NCBI GenBank assembly: GCA_021818105.1
Contig: JAKAFB010000010.1
Location: 1-64,000 of the forward strand
Length of the DNA stretch: 64,000 nt
Source of the DNA: Acidobacteriota bacterium
GTDB lineage: Bacteria > Acidobacteriota > Terriglobia > Terriglobales > Acidobacteriaceae
Direction of reading: 5' to 3'
Shown: piece after piece, positions 31,444 through 41,324 of the stretch
Position numbering within the stretch: the stretch's first letter is position 1
How the letters are laid out: every line of letters starts with the position of its first letter
Made by a program: the position numbers and the translations under genes
Notes under the pieces: model-generated
What the model was told of the DNA's origin: nothing
Databases searched by the model: none
What the model saw: the letters and a program-made list of their open reading frames with translations, nothing else

Positions 31444-31875
31444 TCACTGGCACGCCTCAAAGTCTTCTCGGAAGGTCAAGCCGGAGACCAGCACCACTCC
31501 GGCCACTTCGCCCACCAGAAAGCCCCGCTCTGTCAGCAACCGCTCGAATGTATCCCGTGTGCATGGAACCCCGTTCTGCCTGACTTCCCATTCGCAGTAG
31601 GCGATATGCAGACAAGCCACACCGCCAAAGCAGCGCGGCGAACGCACACAGGCAGAGTCCAACCAGCGGGCGAACGGTTTCCGCCACTCTGCCGGGTCAT
31701 GCGGCGGGATGCTGGCTGGTGTATCAAATGTTTTGGATTTGTCGAGAACAGGAACCGCCAAAACTGACAAAATAGGCTCGGGCAATGGTTTTGTCGGTTT
31801 TGTCAGTCCATGCTCTGGGGATTCCTGAAACTTTTCAGACGGATTCCAGTCTCTCCAGCGTCTACTTGCCAGCAT
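31444..31875 (-). CDS. Hypothetical island protein
   Basis: ATG at 31875 overlaps the end of the DUF3987 ORF, compatible with translational coupling. Confidence 0.5.
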   Translation of the reverse strand: MLASRRWRDWNPSEKFQESPEHGLTKPTKPLPEPILSVLAVPVLDKSKTFDTPASIPPHDPAEWRKPFARWLDSACVRSPRCFGGVACLHIAYCEWEVRQNGVPCTRDTFERLLTERGFLVGEVAGVVLVSGLTFREDFEACQ

Positions 31876-33472
31876 GAGTCCCCCCGATTCTTGGATTGAT
31901 GTGATAGGTCTCGCTGGGCCGTCCGGGAGTCTGTGAGTCTCCCATTTTCTCCCGTTGAATCCAGGCAAATTCTTCCAACACTGCCAATGCACCACGAACC
32001 TTATCCGGTGAATCCAGTCCGGCCCATCCGCTCCGGTACACGTCCCGCACGGTGAAGAATCCGTCATCACGCTTCCAGCCCTTTGCCAGCCGCTTGCTCA
32101 GGGCGATTGCCGCGTGTTGCTCTGGCCGCGCCTGTGCAGCGTACACGCGGCTTGCATGAGTCTCCAGATACTCGCACCAGTCACAGGCCAGTCTCGCTTG
32201 AGAGATCGGCACACTTTCCGTCTGCCCATCGGCAAGGGTGAACAGCAATGCAAGGGAAGGCATGAGGCTACGATACTTGGCAAGATGCGCTTGCATGGCT
32301 GGTGGCACATCCTCAGCTCGTATGCGCCGCTCCAGATCGGTCAGCCATTGCTCGAATAGCGCCTGAGCCTCATCATCAAATTGAAGCCGGAGCGGGTTTG
32401 CGGCTTCCAGCGCGGCAATGCGCCGGTAGACATTCGCTGTACGCTCCAAAGCATCCGAGTCCGGCTCACGGTCAATGTAACTCCAGTCTCGCGCTGTGTC
32501 CGGCCACACCATGAGTTGAAAGCGTTGCACCAGCCCATCGTTGGACGGCCCATCCTGTAATGCATCGGCCAGATAGTCCCGCAAGCGGGCAGGTTGGATT
32601 CCACCAAACAGCGATATGCAGGCATGGGGAACATGAACACTGCCGCGCCCTATGCGGTCAATGGTGAAGGCTGCATCTCCATTCCAGCACTCCAGAAAGA
32701 AGGCTCGCTCTTGTTCCCGTCCCTGTCTCTCCAGTCCGGCAAGCCAGCCGGTCAACTCATCCCGGAGCACGAACAGACCGGCGGGATTTTCTGACAGTAC
32801 ACAATGGAGACTCTCAAAGGTTGCGTCACTGGTGATGAGGCGGCGGAGCACAGGCTGTACCAGCGTGGATTCCGGCTTTGCGGGCCGGTGCTGATTCTTC
32901 TTCGCGGCGGCCTTGAATTGGTCCTTCCAGGCGGCCTTCATCAGTTCTTGTTCTTCCAGGGCGGTTTGATACCCCTGCTCTGCCTCTTCATGCTCTGTGC
33001 GCCATTCATTCTCGATTGCCCGCGCCGGTTGTGTCATGCAGGAAAGCACGGGTGACTTGAGCATCCCCGGCGGCGCTACAATTCCGCCCCAGAGGTTCGG
33101 TACTACTGTCCAGGTGTGGTCATTCCGCTTGGGCTGAATTACGGCCCGCCGGTTGGTTACTCCGGCAAGCGTGGCAATCGCGGCCACAGCGGGAAAGTCC
33201 AGCGGAACCTGCATCCGCTCGGCTACATCCTTCACCAGCAGGCGGAATGACTCAGGCATCAGCTCCAGATCGAACTGCATTACATCAGGCAGGACATCCG
33301 CCAAAGGTTCCGGCTCTGGCCAATCGTCCGAAGGCATGGGAGACAAGGGAAGCCCCAACACAGCGGCAATCTCCGGTCCAACGTCTGCCGCTGTGACGCT
33401 TGCGTGCGGGTCTCTCTGGGGAAATATCTCGCCCGGTCCAAACGGCAAGGCTGATTCACATTGGCTACCCAT
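31862..33472 (-). CDS. DUF3987 domain protein (YfjI-like, helicase/primase-associated)
   Basis: VPLDFPAVAAIATLAGVTNRRAVIQPK..., PNLWGGIVAPPGMLKSPVL, FVLRDELTGWLAGLERQGREQERAFFLECWNG. Confidence 0.8.
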   Translation of the reverse strand: MGSQCESALPFGPGEIFPQRDPHASVTAADVGPEIAAVLGLPLSPMPSDDWPEPEPLADVLPDVMQFDLELMPESFRLLVKDVAERMQVPLDFPAVAAIATLAGVTNRRAVIQPKRNDHTWTVVPNLWGGIVAPPGMLKSPVLSCMTQPARAIENEWRTEHEEAEQGYQTALEEQELMKAAWKDQFKAAAKKNQHRPAKPESTLVQPVLRRLITSDATFESLHCVLSENPAGLFVLRDELTGWLAGLERQGREQERAFFLECWNGDAAFTIDRIGRGSVHVPHACISLFGGIQPARLRDYLADALQDGPSNDGLVQRFQLMVWPDTARDWSYIDREPDSDALERTANVYRRIAALEAANPLRLQFDDEAQALFEQWLTDLERRIRAEDVPPAMQAHLAKYRSLMPSLALLFTLADGQTESVPISQARLACDWCEYLETHASRVYAAQARPEQHAAIALSKRLAKGWKRDDGFFTVRDVYRSGWAGLDSPDKVRGALAVLEEFAWIQREKMGDSQTPGRPSETYHINPRIGGTHAGK

Positions 33473-33968
33473 TGGTCTCTTCCTTCTCTTGCGCTCTCAC
33501 CCGGCGCATGGGATAGAACTTATCCGCCTCAGTCTCAGCTTCATGGAGCCGGTCACAGGCCGCGTGAAACAGCCTGCCCAGTTTGTCACTCTCCGGCAAC
33601 CGCACCAGTTTTTCTCCAAGCGCGTTCACCACGGCTTGCAGTTTTTCCACGCGGTCCAATGCGGCCAGCCGCGCCTTGCGTTCGGCCCTCGCGGCTCTCT
33701 GGCTGGCCTCCTGTGCGGCCCGGAGCGCGTCTTGCTGCGCTGGTGACGGCGGTGGACCCGCGAACAGATCGCGCTTGCCCAATCGCAGAGCGGCAAGAAT
33801 TGTGTCCAGAGCGCATCCCGCACGGCAGAGAACCAGCACACGGCCATCGTCCCCCTCGCGGATTGAGAGTGACGGGGAGCGATCATTGTGCGCCGGACAA
33901 TGTGCCTTCCATCGGCCCGTGCCGGTTGACTGCGCTTGCACGAGGTCTGCAAACGCAGCGGCGGTCAT
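33465..33968 (-). CDS. CHC2-type zinc finger primase-like protein
   Basis: GRWKAHCPAHNDRSPSLSIREGDDGRVLVLCRAGC. Confidence 0.75.
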   Translation of the reverse strand: MTAAAFADLVQAQSTGTGRWKAHCPAHNDRSPSLSIREGDDGRVLVLCRAGCALDTILAALRLGKRDLFAGPPPSPAQQDALRAAQEASQRAARAERKARLAALDRVEKLQAVVNALGEKLVRLPESDKLGRLFHAACDRLHEAETEADKFYPMRRVRAQEKEETNG

Positions 33969-34210
33969 TGCTGTGCGGCTTGTAGGCGTGGCCGCAACGA
34001 CTCGCTGAGAAGCTGGTCAATGGAGTCCTGAGACACCATCAGGCGCGTTCCAATCTTGTAGGAAGCAATTCTGCCCGTGTAGCACCATTGCCGAATTGTC
34101 CAGTGAGAGAGTCCAAGCATTTCCCCCGCCTTGTAGACGCTGAGGAGTAGTGGGCTTGCCGGGGTGCTTGGAGCGAGCGGTGTTGACGGGGTTTTGGTCT
34201 GTTTGGTCAT
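33965..34210 (-). CDS. AlpA/excisionase-family helix-turn-helix protein
   Basis: LLSVYKAGEMLGLSHWTIRQWCYTGRIASYKIGTRLMVSQDSIDQLL. Confidence 0.8.
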   Translation of the reverse strand: MTKQTKTPSTPLAPSTPASPLLLSVYKAGEMLGLSHWTIRQWCYTGRIASYKIGTRLMVSQDSIDQLLSESLRPRLQAAQQ

Positions 34211-34330
34211 GTAGGAGACCTTTCTGCGCTAGGCGCATTGAATTTGCTGAGGTCATCTTCCATCAGGCCGCTTATGATTAGGTGATAGATTTGTTAGCCT
34301 ATTTATGTAGTTTTGTACTAACGTAGTTTT

Positions 34331-35296
34331 ATGCAGTACAGGAAAGACTATCCGATTGAAGACATGCTCGATTTTCTTGAACCAACCTTTCCAGAGAGAG
34401 TGAACCGCTGGCAGGGGTTCGGGAAATCGGTGCTGATTTCGTTAGACAAGGAAGGTGCTGCCGCTGTGCAGCGAGAGTTCCGCCAGTACCTTGAGGAATG
34501 GATACAGACAGGATTCCAGCCGGATGGTTCGGAGTGGCCGGAGAAGCGGAACTTCGCTCCGCCTCAGTCGGCAGAGTCCTTCAGCGGCAAACCCTTTCCG
34601 CGTGCTCTGGAGTCGTTGGCTAGATTCTGGAATGGCGCATTGCTGGTGAAAACCGATAAGTCCGCCGGATGGTCCTATTTGATTGTCCCTAGCCAACAGG
34701 CAAACGCAGACAGTGACCCACCAGCGGGATTGTCCGTTGAGATTGGTCCGCAAGGCGGTTTCGGATACCAGCCAAGCATAAGCAAGAGGCGAGCGTATCC
34801 GGCAAGCGAGATCGAACAGGCAAACCCGCCCGAATTGAAGGGACTTAGGATTGCAGACCGTAGCAAGTATGTTCCCGAACCCGTCAACCCTGAGCCGGTA
34901 GCTGCGGGCCTGTTTGAGAGTTTCTACCGCTCTGAGTGGCTGTTCCGGTTGATGCAGTGCCATCACTGCCGCTCATTCGCCGTTCCGAACAAGCCACGCA
35001 AGAGCTATGTGCGGGGTTGGCATTGCCGCAAGTGCAGCAGCAAAGTCACCGCAACCAAAGCGACAGAGAGAAGCAGGAAACAACAGCGCGATAAATGGCT
35101 CAACCTGGCCGTCGATGCTTGCGCCCGGTGGGATGCAATGTCACGAAAGCCACGGGGGATAGATCGGATTCCGTGGATAACCGAGCAAGTCAACGGGAAA
35201 CTGGCGCTGGTGAACCGCATCAAACGCCAAACAATCACGCGCAATCTGAGCGAGATCGAAATGAAAGTGAGGGAGCGCAATCATGCCGAAAGCTAA
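34331..35296 (+). CDS. Hypothetical protein with CGNR/zinc-ribbon-like C-terminus
   Basis: CHHCRSFAVPNKPRKSYVRGWHCRKCSSKVTATKATERSRKQQRDKW; overlaps integrase start by 14 bp. Confidence 0.6.
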   Translation: MQYRKDYPIEDMLDFLEPTFPERVNRWQGFGKSVLISLDKEGAAAVQREFRQYLEEWIQTGFQPDGSEWPEKRNFAPPQSAESFSGKPFPRALESLARFWNGALLVKTDKSAGWSYLIVPSQQANADSDPPAGLSVEIGPQGGFGYQPSISKRRAYPASEIEQANPPELKGLRIADRSKYVPEPVNPEPVAAGLFESFYRSEWLFRLMQCHHCRSFAVPNKPRKSYVRGWHCRKCSSKVTATKATERSRKQQRDKWLNLAVDACARWDAMSRKPRGIDRIPWITEQVNGKLALVNRIKRQTITRNLSEIEMKVRERNHAES

Positions 35297-36323
35297 AGAG
35301 CGGGATGGGGTGTTTCAGCGGAAGGACCGGAGCGGCTGGTGGGTTTCATATGTGGACGGAAGCGGCACACGAAAGAAAGAGAAGGTCACAGCCGCTACGC
35401 GCACTCAGGCCATGACGGCACTCGCTCAGATCAAGACTCGCATCGAACGGGAATCCATTCTTGGGGTGAAGTCTGCCAGCGAGATCACGACGGCGGACTT
35501 GTTGGCTCGATTTAAGGCTTACCAGAAAGCCCATTTGCGCCCAACGACGTTTGCGCGGTTGGATGGAATTCTGGAGACGCTCAAGGCTGCGCTGCCCGTC
35601 CAGGCGAAAGAGATCACACGCGGAGTAGTGGCCGCCTACATTCTCAAGCGGAGCGAGACAGTCTCCGCCGGTTCGGTAGCAAAAGAGGTCTCGACTCTAA
35701 GACATGCTCTGCGCCTGGCCGTGGAATGGGAACTGCTCACAGCGAACCCGGCACAGGGCGCGAAACTGCCCAAACAATCGGAAGGCCGGACGCGGTATCT
35801 GTCTCCCACGGAATTCAAGGCCGCGCTGGAAGCCGCGCCGGAGTGGATGCGCGGTCCAATGGCTCTGGCCGCGTTCACTGGGATGCGCCGGGGCGAGATT
35901 CTCGGCTTGTGCTGGAAGGATGTTGACCTTGCCCACCAGCGCGTCTACTTGACGGAGACAAAAAACGGGACACTGCGGGTTGTGGCATTGAACGCGCTGG
36001 CCGTCCAGGTGCTTCAGAGTCTCCCGGTGGGCTGTCCCGGTCAACTGGTATTCCCCGATGTAGACGCGGCCCGCCTCAGCGTCTACACGCGGCGCGTATT
36101 CGCTTCCGTGGGCATTGCGGACGCATCGTTCCACTCGCTCCGGCACACGGCGGCAAGCTGGCTGGTCATGGAAGGCGTAGACCTGTACGCGGTGGGCCAA
36201 ATTCTCGGACACAAAACGCCGCGCATGACGCAGAGGTACGCCCATCTCTCACCCGGATACATGGCGGCGGCAGTGAACAAGTTGGACGGGGTGTTTGCCG
36301 GTGCTCTACCGGAGCCGAAGTAA
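35283..36323 (+). CDS. Tyrosine recombinase / integrase
   Basis: AAFTGMRRGEILGLCWKDVDL ... FHSLRHTAASWLVMEGVDLYAVGQILGHKTPRMTQRYAHLS. Confidence 0.95.
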   Translation: MPKAKERDGVFQRKDRSGWWVSYVDGSGTRKKEKVTAATRTQAMTALAQIKTRIERESILGVKSASEITTADLLARFKAYQKAHLRPTTFARLDGILETLKAALPVQAKEITRGVVAAYILKRSETVSAGSVAKEVSTLRHALRLAVEWELLTANPAQGAKLPKQSEGRTRYLSPTEFKAALEAAPEWMRGPMALAAFTGMRRGEILGLCWKDVDLAHQRVYLTETKNGTLRVVALNALAVQVLQSLPVGCPGQLVFPDVDAARLSVYTRRVFASVGIADASFHSLRHTAASWLVMEGVDLYAVGQILGHKTPRMTQRYAHLSPGYMAAAVNKLDGVFAGALPEPK

Positions 36324-36372
36324 ATTTGTCAGGGAATGGCTTGGGATGTTTTGGGGATTGTCTACCTTCGCG

Positions 36373-36393
36373 TTAGTCCCCGCAGCGTCCCCG
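36373..36393. repeat. Two tandem 11-bp-period repeats near the right end
   Basis: TTAGTCCCCG-c-AGCGTCCCCG, matching 30024..30044 except one base. Confidence 0.55.
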
Positions 36394-36439
36394 GCTTTCG
36401 GGATGGCCGCTCAGAATTCATTTAAGTTGTTGATTTGAT

Positions 36440-36517
36440 TGGCGTCCCCGACGGGATTTGAACCCGTGTTATCGCCGTGAAAGGGCGGTGTCCTAGGCCG
36501 GGCTAGACGACGGGGAC
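36440..36517 (-). tRNA. tRNA-Glu(UUC), integration target
   Basis: Reverse complement GTCCCCGTCGTCTAGCCCGG...CCGCCCTTTCACGGCGA...GGGTTCAAATCCCGTCGGGGACGCCA. Confidence 0.95.
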
Positions 36518-36949
36518 GCTACAGAGAGGGTTTGTAGTGCAGGCGATCCACATGAACCCTTTATGAAGGCTACCAACTTGCAAGGGCTCTGTCAAAAGGC
36601 GCTGGGGCATCGGACAGGCTTTCACGCTGCTGTTCCGCACCTTGGTCAGGTCTCCCGCCCCGGTCATCGAGTCGCGGATATAAATCGTTCCGTTACTTGA
36701 GGGTTTCAGGGGAGGGACTGCCTGCGAGCGAAGATTTTTTGCGACAATAGTAGGGCGCTTGTCGTCAGATAAGCAAGCGTCATTTTGAACGAACTAGCAG
36801 CCTGCGAGTTCTGGAACCATGCGCGCCTAAGATGCGTATGGCCAATTGATTGGCGCATCCGGCGAACGGACGTTGCCGAGCAGAACTTTGCACCGTGTCT
36901 TTCAAGATCCCGGACGCACAAGCAGGGCGCACCAAGGAAGAAGGGGTAC

Positions 36950-38047
36950 GTGAGGACTACTGCGTTGAAACGCACTCTTACATTAAGTGTTGCATTGGCG
37001 ATGGGATTGGTTGCTACCGGTTGCGAAAAGAAGCAGGCGGCGCCCGCGCCAGCCATGCAGGCGATGCCTGTGAAGACTGTCGCTGTGGCAATGGCCCCGG
37101 TGGCAGAGAGCAGCGAATATGTGGCCACGATTAAGTCGCGTCGCTCGGCCACCATGCAGCCGCAGGTGAGCGGACGCCTGATTCAAATCCAGGTACGCTC
37201 TGGTGATCATGTCCGGAACGGCCAGCCGCTTATGTCGATTGATGCACAACCGCAGTTGGCCACCGTGCAGGCGCAGCGCGCCACGGAACAGCAGAAGAAA
37301 GCCGTCTACGACTTCAACACGATTGAACTGGAACGGCAGCGCAAGCTGTTTGACGCCGGCGTGACCAGCCGCGATGCATTTGACCAGGCGCAGCAGGCTT
37401 ACAGCAACTCAAAGGCGGATTACGAGTCGGCTGTTGCGCTGCGCAAGACGCAGGAAGAGCAACTGGCCTACTACACGATCCGCGCACCCTTTGACGGGAT
37501 CGTGGGAGACATCCCCGTGCATGTGGGGGACTACGTCTCATCCAGCACTTTGCTCACCACAGTGGATGATAATGCCGATCTCGAAGCCTACATTTACGTC
37601 CCAACGGATCGCTCGTCGCTGGTGCGACTTGGATTGGAGGTCGAGCTCGCAGATACAAGCGGGAAACTGCTGGAAAAAACCAAGATCGACTTCCTCTCTC
37701 CCCAAGTGGACCCAACCCTGCAAGGCATTCTAGTGAAGGCTCCCGTGCATGCAACGCCGGAAATGGTGCGCAACGCGCAGTTGGTTAAGGCGCGCATTAT
37801 CTGGAGCACGAAGCAGATGCCTGTGGTGCCGGTTTTGGCGGTAACCCGACAGGGCACGCAGAGTTTTGTATTTGTTGCTGAGCAGAAGGATGGGCGCTTT
37901 GTTGCAAGCGAGGTGCCGGTAACCTTGGGTGAGACTGTGGGGAACAACTATGCCATCATGTCCGGCCTGAGTACCGGAGATCGCGTGATTGTGTCCAGCA
38001 CGCAATTCCTTGTGAACGGGATGCCTGTGGTGCCGCTCGGCGCCTGA
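36950..38047 (+). CDS. RND efflux periplasmic adaptor (MexA/AcrA type) lipoprotein
   Basis: GTG start, lipobox LVATGC, SGRLIQIQVRSGDHVRNGQPL, APFDGIVGDI. Confidence 0.9.
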   Translation: MRTTALKRTLTLSVALAMGLVATGCEKKQAAPAPAMQAMPVKTVAVAMAPVAESSEYVATIKSRRSATMQPQVSGRLIQIQVRSGDHVRNGQPLMSIDAQPQLATVQAQRATEQQKKAVYDFNTIELERQRKLFDAGVTSRDAFDQAQQAYSNSKADYESAVALRKTQEEQLAYYTIRAPFDGIVGDIPVHVGDYVSSSTLLTTVDDNADLEAYIYVPTDRSSLVRLGLEVELADTSGKLLEKTKIDFLSPQVDPTLQGILVKAPVHATPEMVRNAQLVKARIIWSTKQMPVVPVLAVTRQGTQSFVFVAEQKDGRFVASEVPVTLGETVGNNYAIMSGLSTGDRVIVSSTQFLVNGMPVVPLGA

Positions 38048-38137
38048 GCACAGTTCAGGCAATGCCCCTATGCTGGGGTGTGACCGGGCGCTGGAGCATG
38101 CGCGCCCGCTGGCAACGGAAAGGAAAGAGAGCTCACT

Positions 38138-41100
38138 GTGTTTGTTGATTTTTTCATTCGCCGGCCTGTTTTTGCGACTGTGTGCGCGCTCTTGATCATC
38201 TTAGTTGGAGCAATTTCCATTCCCAGCCTTCCGGTGGCCATGTATCCCACGCTGGCACCGCCGGAAGTGAACGTGATGTGCAATTACGTGGGAGCCAACG
38301 CCGACACGGTCGAAAAAGCTGTCACCATTCCTCTGGAGGAATCGATCAACGGTGTGGAGGGCATGCGCTACATCAGCTCCTCCAGCACGAACAACGGCAC
38401 AAGCGCAATCTCCGTAACCTTCAATACGGGATATGACCTCTCCATTGCTGCGGTGGACGTGCAGAATCGCGTTGCAAGCGTGACGGGTCGTTTGCCTGCG
38501 GCGGTGAATGCCACTGGCATCAGTATCAGCAAGGCGAACAGCAACTTTGTCTTTGGCGCAGGCTTTTTCACGCGCGATGGCCGATATTCGAACGAGTTTA
38601 TTTCAAACTATCTTGACGTATACGTGAAGGATGCGCTGAAGCGTGTTCCGGGCGTAGGCGATGTCAACATCTTCGGCGAGCGCAAGTATGCCATGCGCCT
38701 TTGGCTGGACCCCACGAAACTCGCTGCTCAAGGGCTTACGGCGGCAGATGTTGTGAATGCGCTTGCTGAGCAGAACGTAGAGATTCCTGCTGGACAGCTT
38801 GGCCAGCCTCCATCCAATCCCAACCAGGAATTTCAGATTCCCGTGCGTGTGGTGGGTCGCCTGTCTGACCCTGCGCAGTTCAACAACATTATTGTCAAGA
38901 ACGCGGCAAGCGGGCTGATTCTACTCAAGGATGTTGGCCACTCTGTGGTAGGCGCTGAAGATTACAGTTCAACCCTCAAGTTCAATGGTCACCCGGCTCA
39001 GGGTATTGGCGTGCAGCAGCTTTCTGATGCCAATGCACTCGAGGTGGATTCCAAAGCCAAGGCCGCCTTGAAGGAGTTGTCCAAGAGCTTTCCTCCGGGG
39101 CTCGAGTACGTGGTTGCCTTCGACTCTACAACGGTTGTAGGCGACTCGATTCGTGAGGTGATGGTGACACTGGCAGAGGCCATCGCCATCGTTATCCTCG
39201 TCATTTTTCTCTTTCTGCTGGACTGGCGGGCAACGATTATCCCGGCGGTCACGATCCCGGTGTCGCTCATTGGAACCTTCGCTTTTATCAAGGCCTTCGG
39301 GTTATCAATTAACACGCTCACACTCTTCGGCATCACGCTGGCCACGGGGCTCGTTGTGGATGACGCAATTGTCGTCATCGAAAATGTGCAGCGGCATATC
39401 GCCATGGAGCACTCCGACCCGCATGAGGCCACATCGCGTGCCATGGGTGAAGTGACCAGTGCAGTCATTGCTACGTCACTCGTGCTCATAGCCGTGTTTG
39501 TCCCCGTGTCGTTCTTCCCGGGTACAACGGGTATTCTCTACCGCCAGTTTTCGCTGACCATTGCGTTTTCCATTGCCATCTCTGCCTTCAATGCGCTTAC
39601 ACTCTCTCCGGCGCTTTCGGCCATGTTTCTGCGTGGAGAAGAGGCTCGCCCGCATCAACTGGATTTTTTGCACATCCGCATCATCTCGCGCGCATTTGCG
39701 GCGTTCATCCATGGCGCGGATGCTTTCATTTCCTGGATGGCGAGGACATATGCAAGAGTGATTCACGTGGCCCTGCAGGTTCGGTATCTCCTGTTGTTCC
39801 TCTTCTTTGTGGGGCTAGGGGCAACAGCGTGGGTGTATCAACGCGTTCCCTCGGGCTTCATCCCACAAGAGGACCAAGGGTTCCTGATGGTGATTGTGCA
39901 GGCCCCCCCTGGATCTTCGCTGGCCTACACATCTGCTTTGGCTGACCGCGCACAGGCAATTCTCTACAGCAATCCCGATATCGCAGGAGCCTTCTCTGTA
40001 ACAGGTTTCAGCTTTGCGGGCAATGCCTCGAATGCAGGCATGATGTTTGTCAGTACCAAGCCAGCCGACCAGCGGCGCGGCAAAGGGCACTCTGCGGCAG
40101 ACATAGTCGCAGACATTCAGCCCAAGCTGCAGAGCCTGATGTTCGCACCCAATGGCGGCATGGTAAACATTATTCAGCCACCGGCGGTCAGCGGTGTCGG
40201 CAGCTTTGGCGGATTCCAGTTCATTCTGGAGGATACCGGCACCAACACGCTGGCAGATCTTGACCGCGTTGCTCACCAGATTGCGAATGGCGGTCGGGCA
40301 CGCAAAGATATTACCAACCTTTTCACCAGCTTTTCTGCAAATGACCCCCAGGTGCTGGTAACGATTAATCGTGCCAAGGCGAAGGCGTTGGGAGTGCCGC
40401 TTTCCCAGATTACTGCCACACTTGGTGTCTTCATGGGTTCGCAGTACGTGAATGATTTCGACTATAACAACCGTACCTACCGCGTGTATGTGCAGGCCGA
40501 CCAGCAGTTCCGCGAGAAGGCCAGCGACCTGCACGAATTCTATGTGCGGTCCGACAGTGGACAGATGATTTCACTGGATAACCTGGTGACTGTAACGGAG
40601 AGTGCGGGACCGCCGGTAATTTCGCACTATAATCTGTTCCGCTCTGTCGAGATTGATGGTTCACCCGCTCCCGGCTATAGCTCCGGACAGGGAATACAGG
40701 GCATGGAAGAGCTGGCAAAGAGGTTTATGTTGCCGGGCATGCGCTTCGATTGGACTGGGCTGACACTGGATGAAATTGAGTCAAGTGGAAAAGCGTTGAC
40801 AATTTTCGGCCTTGGACTGCTCGTGGTCTATCTCACCCTGTCAGCGCAATACGAGAGCTTTGCGCTCCCGTTCATCATCCTGTTGGCAGTGCCCATGGCA
40901 GTGTTGGGCGCGCTGGGGCTGGTTTCGCTCCGCGGTCTCTCGAACGATGTGTACTGCCAGATAGGCCTGGTGATGCTGATCGGCCTTTCTGCCAAGAACT
41001 CCATTTTGATCGTCGAGTTCGCAGAGCAACTACGTCGCAAAGGCCGTACGATCGCCGAGGCAGCCATTGAGGCGGCGGAACTGCGCCTTCGTCCAATCCT

Positions 41101-41299
41101 GATGACATCCTTCGCGTTCATCATGGGCGTTTTGCCGCTGGTGTTTGCAACAGGTGCTGGTGCCCTTGGTCGGCGCTCTGTCGGAACCACGATCGTGGGC
41201 GGCATGCTGCTTTCCACCGTGCTGAATCTGATATTTATTCCGGTGCTCTATGTGTTGCTCAGCCGGCTTCTGAAGCGCGGTATTGAGAGCGCAGAGTAG
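38138..41299 (+). CDS. RND efflux inner-membrane transporter (HAE1, AcrB/MexB type)
   Basis: MFVDFFIRRPVFATVCALLIILVGAISIPSLPVAMYPTLAPPEV; GLVVDDAIVVIENVQR. Confidence 0.95.
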   Translation: MFVDFFIRRPVFATVCALLIILVGAISIPSLPVAMYPTLAPPEVNVMCNYVGANADTVEKAVTIPLEESINGVEGMRYISSSSTNNGTSAISVTFNTGYDLSIAAVDVQNRVASVTGRLPAAVNATGISISKANSNFVFGAGFFTRDGRYSNEFISNYLDVYVKDALKRVPGVGDVNIFGERKYAMRLWLDPTKLAAQGLTAADVVNALAEQNVEIPAGQLGQPPSNPNQEFQIPVRVVGRLSDPAQFNNIIVKNAASGLILLKDVGHSVVGAEDYSSTLKFNGHPAQGIGVQQLSDANALEVDSKAKAALKELSKSFPPGLEYVVAFDSTTVVGDSIREVMVTLAEAIAIVILVIFLFLLDWRATIIPAVTIPVSLIGTFAFIKAFGLSINTLTLFGITLATGLVVDDAIVVIENVQRHIAMEHSDPHEATSRAMGEVTSAVIATSLVLIAVFVPVSFFPGTTGILYRQFSLTIAFSIAISAFNALTLSPALSAMFLRGEEARPHQLDFLHIRIISRAFAAFIHGADAFISWMARTYARVIHVALQVRYLLLFLFFVGLGATAWVYQRVPSGFIPQEDQGFLMVIVQAPPGSSLAYTSALADRAQAILYSNPDIAGAFSVTGFSFAGNASNAGMMFVSTKPADQRRGKGHSAADIVADIQPKLQSLMFAPNGGMVNIIQPPAVSGVGSFGGFQFILEDTGTNTLADLDRVAHQIANGGRARKDITNLFTSFSANDPQVLVTINRAKAKALGVPLSQITATLGVFMGSQYVNDFDYNNRTYRVYVQADQQFREKASDLHEFYVRSDSGQMISLDNLVTVTESAGPPVISHYNLFRSVEIDGSPAPGYSSGQGIQGMEELAKRFMLPGMRFDWTGLTLDEIESSGKALTIFGLGLLVVYLTLSAQYESFALPFIILLAVPMAVLGALGLVSLRGLSNDVYCQIGLVMLIGLSAKNSILIVEFAEQLRRKGRTIAEAAIEAAELRLRPILMTSFAFIMGVLPLVFATGAGALGRRSVGTTIVGGMLLSTVLNLIFIPVLYVLLSRLLKRGIESAE

Positions 41300-41324
41300 C
41301 CTGCATAGCAGGGAAGCGGGTTGC

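Larger units (their letters stand above)
29847..36483. mobile_element. Integrative element in tRNA-Glu(UUC), about 6.6 kb
   Basis: 47-bp perfect direct repeat at 29847..29893 and 36437..36483 equal to the tRNA-Glu 3' part; integrase next to right end; AlpA-like, CHC2 and DUF3987 genes inside. Confidence 0.9.

Noticed and set aside
36618-36662. SRP-RNA-like string (GGTCAGGT on + strand; GGTGCGGAACAGCAG on - strand)
   Set aside because: Neither strand gives the full CAGG-stem-GGAA-stem-AGCAG domain IV; treated as coincidence.
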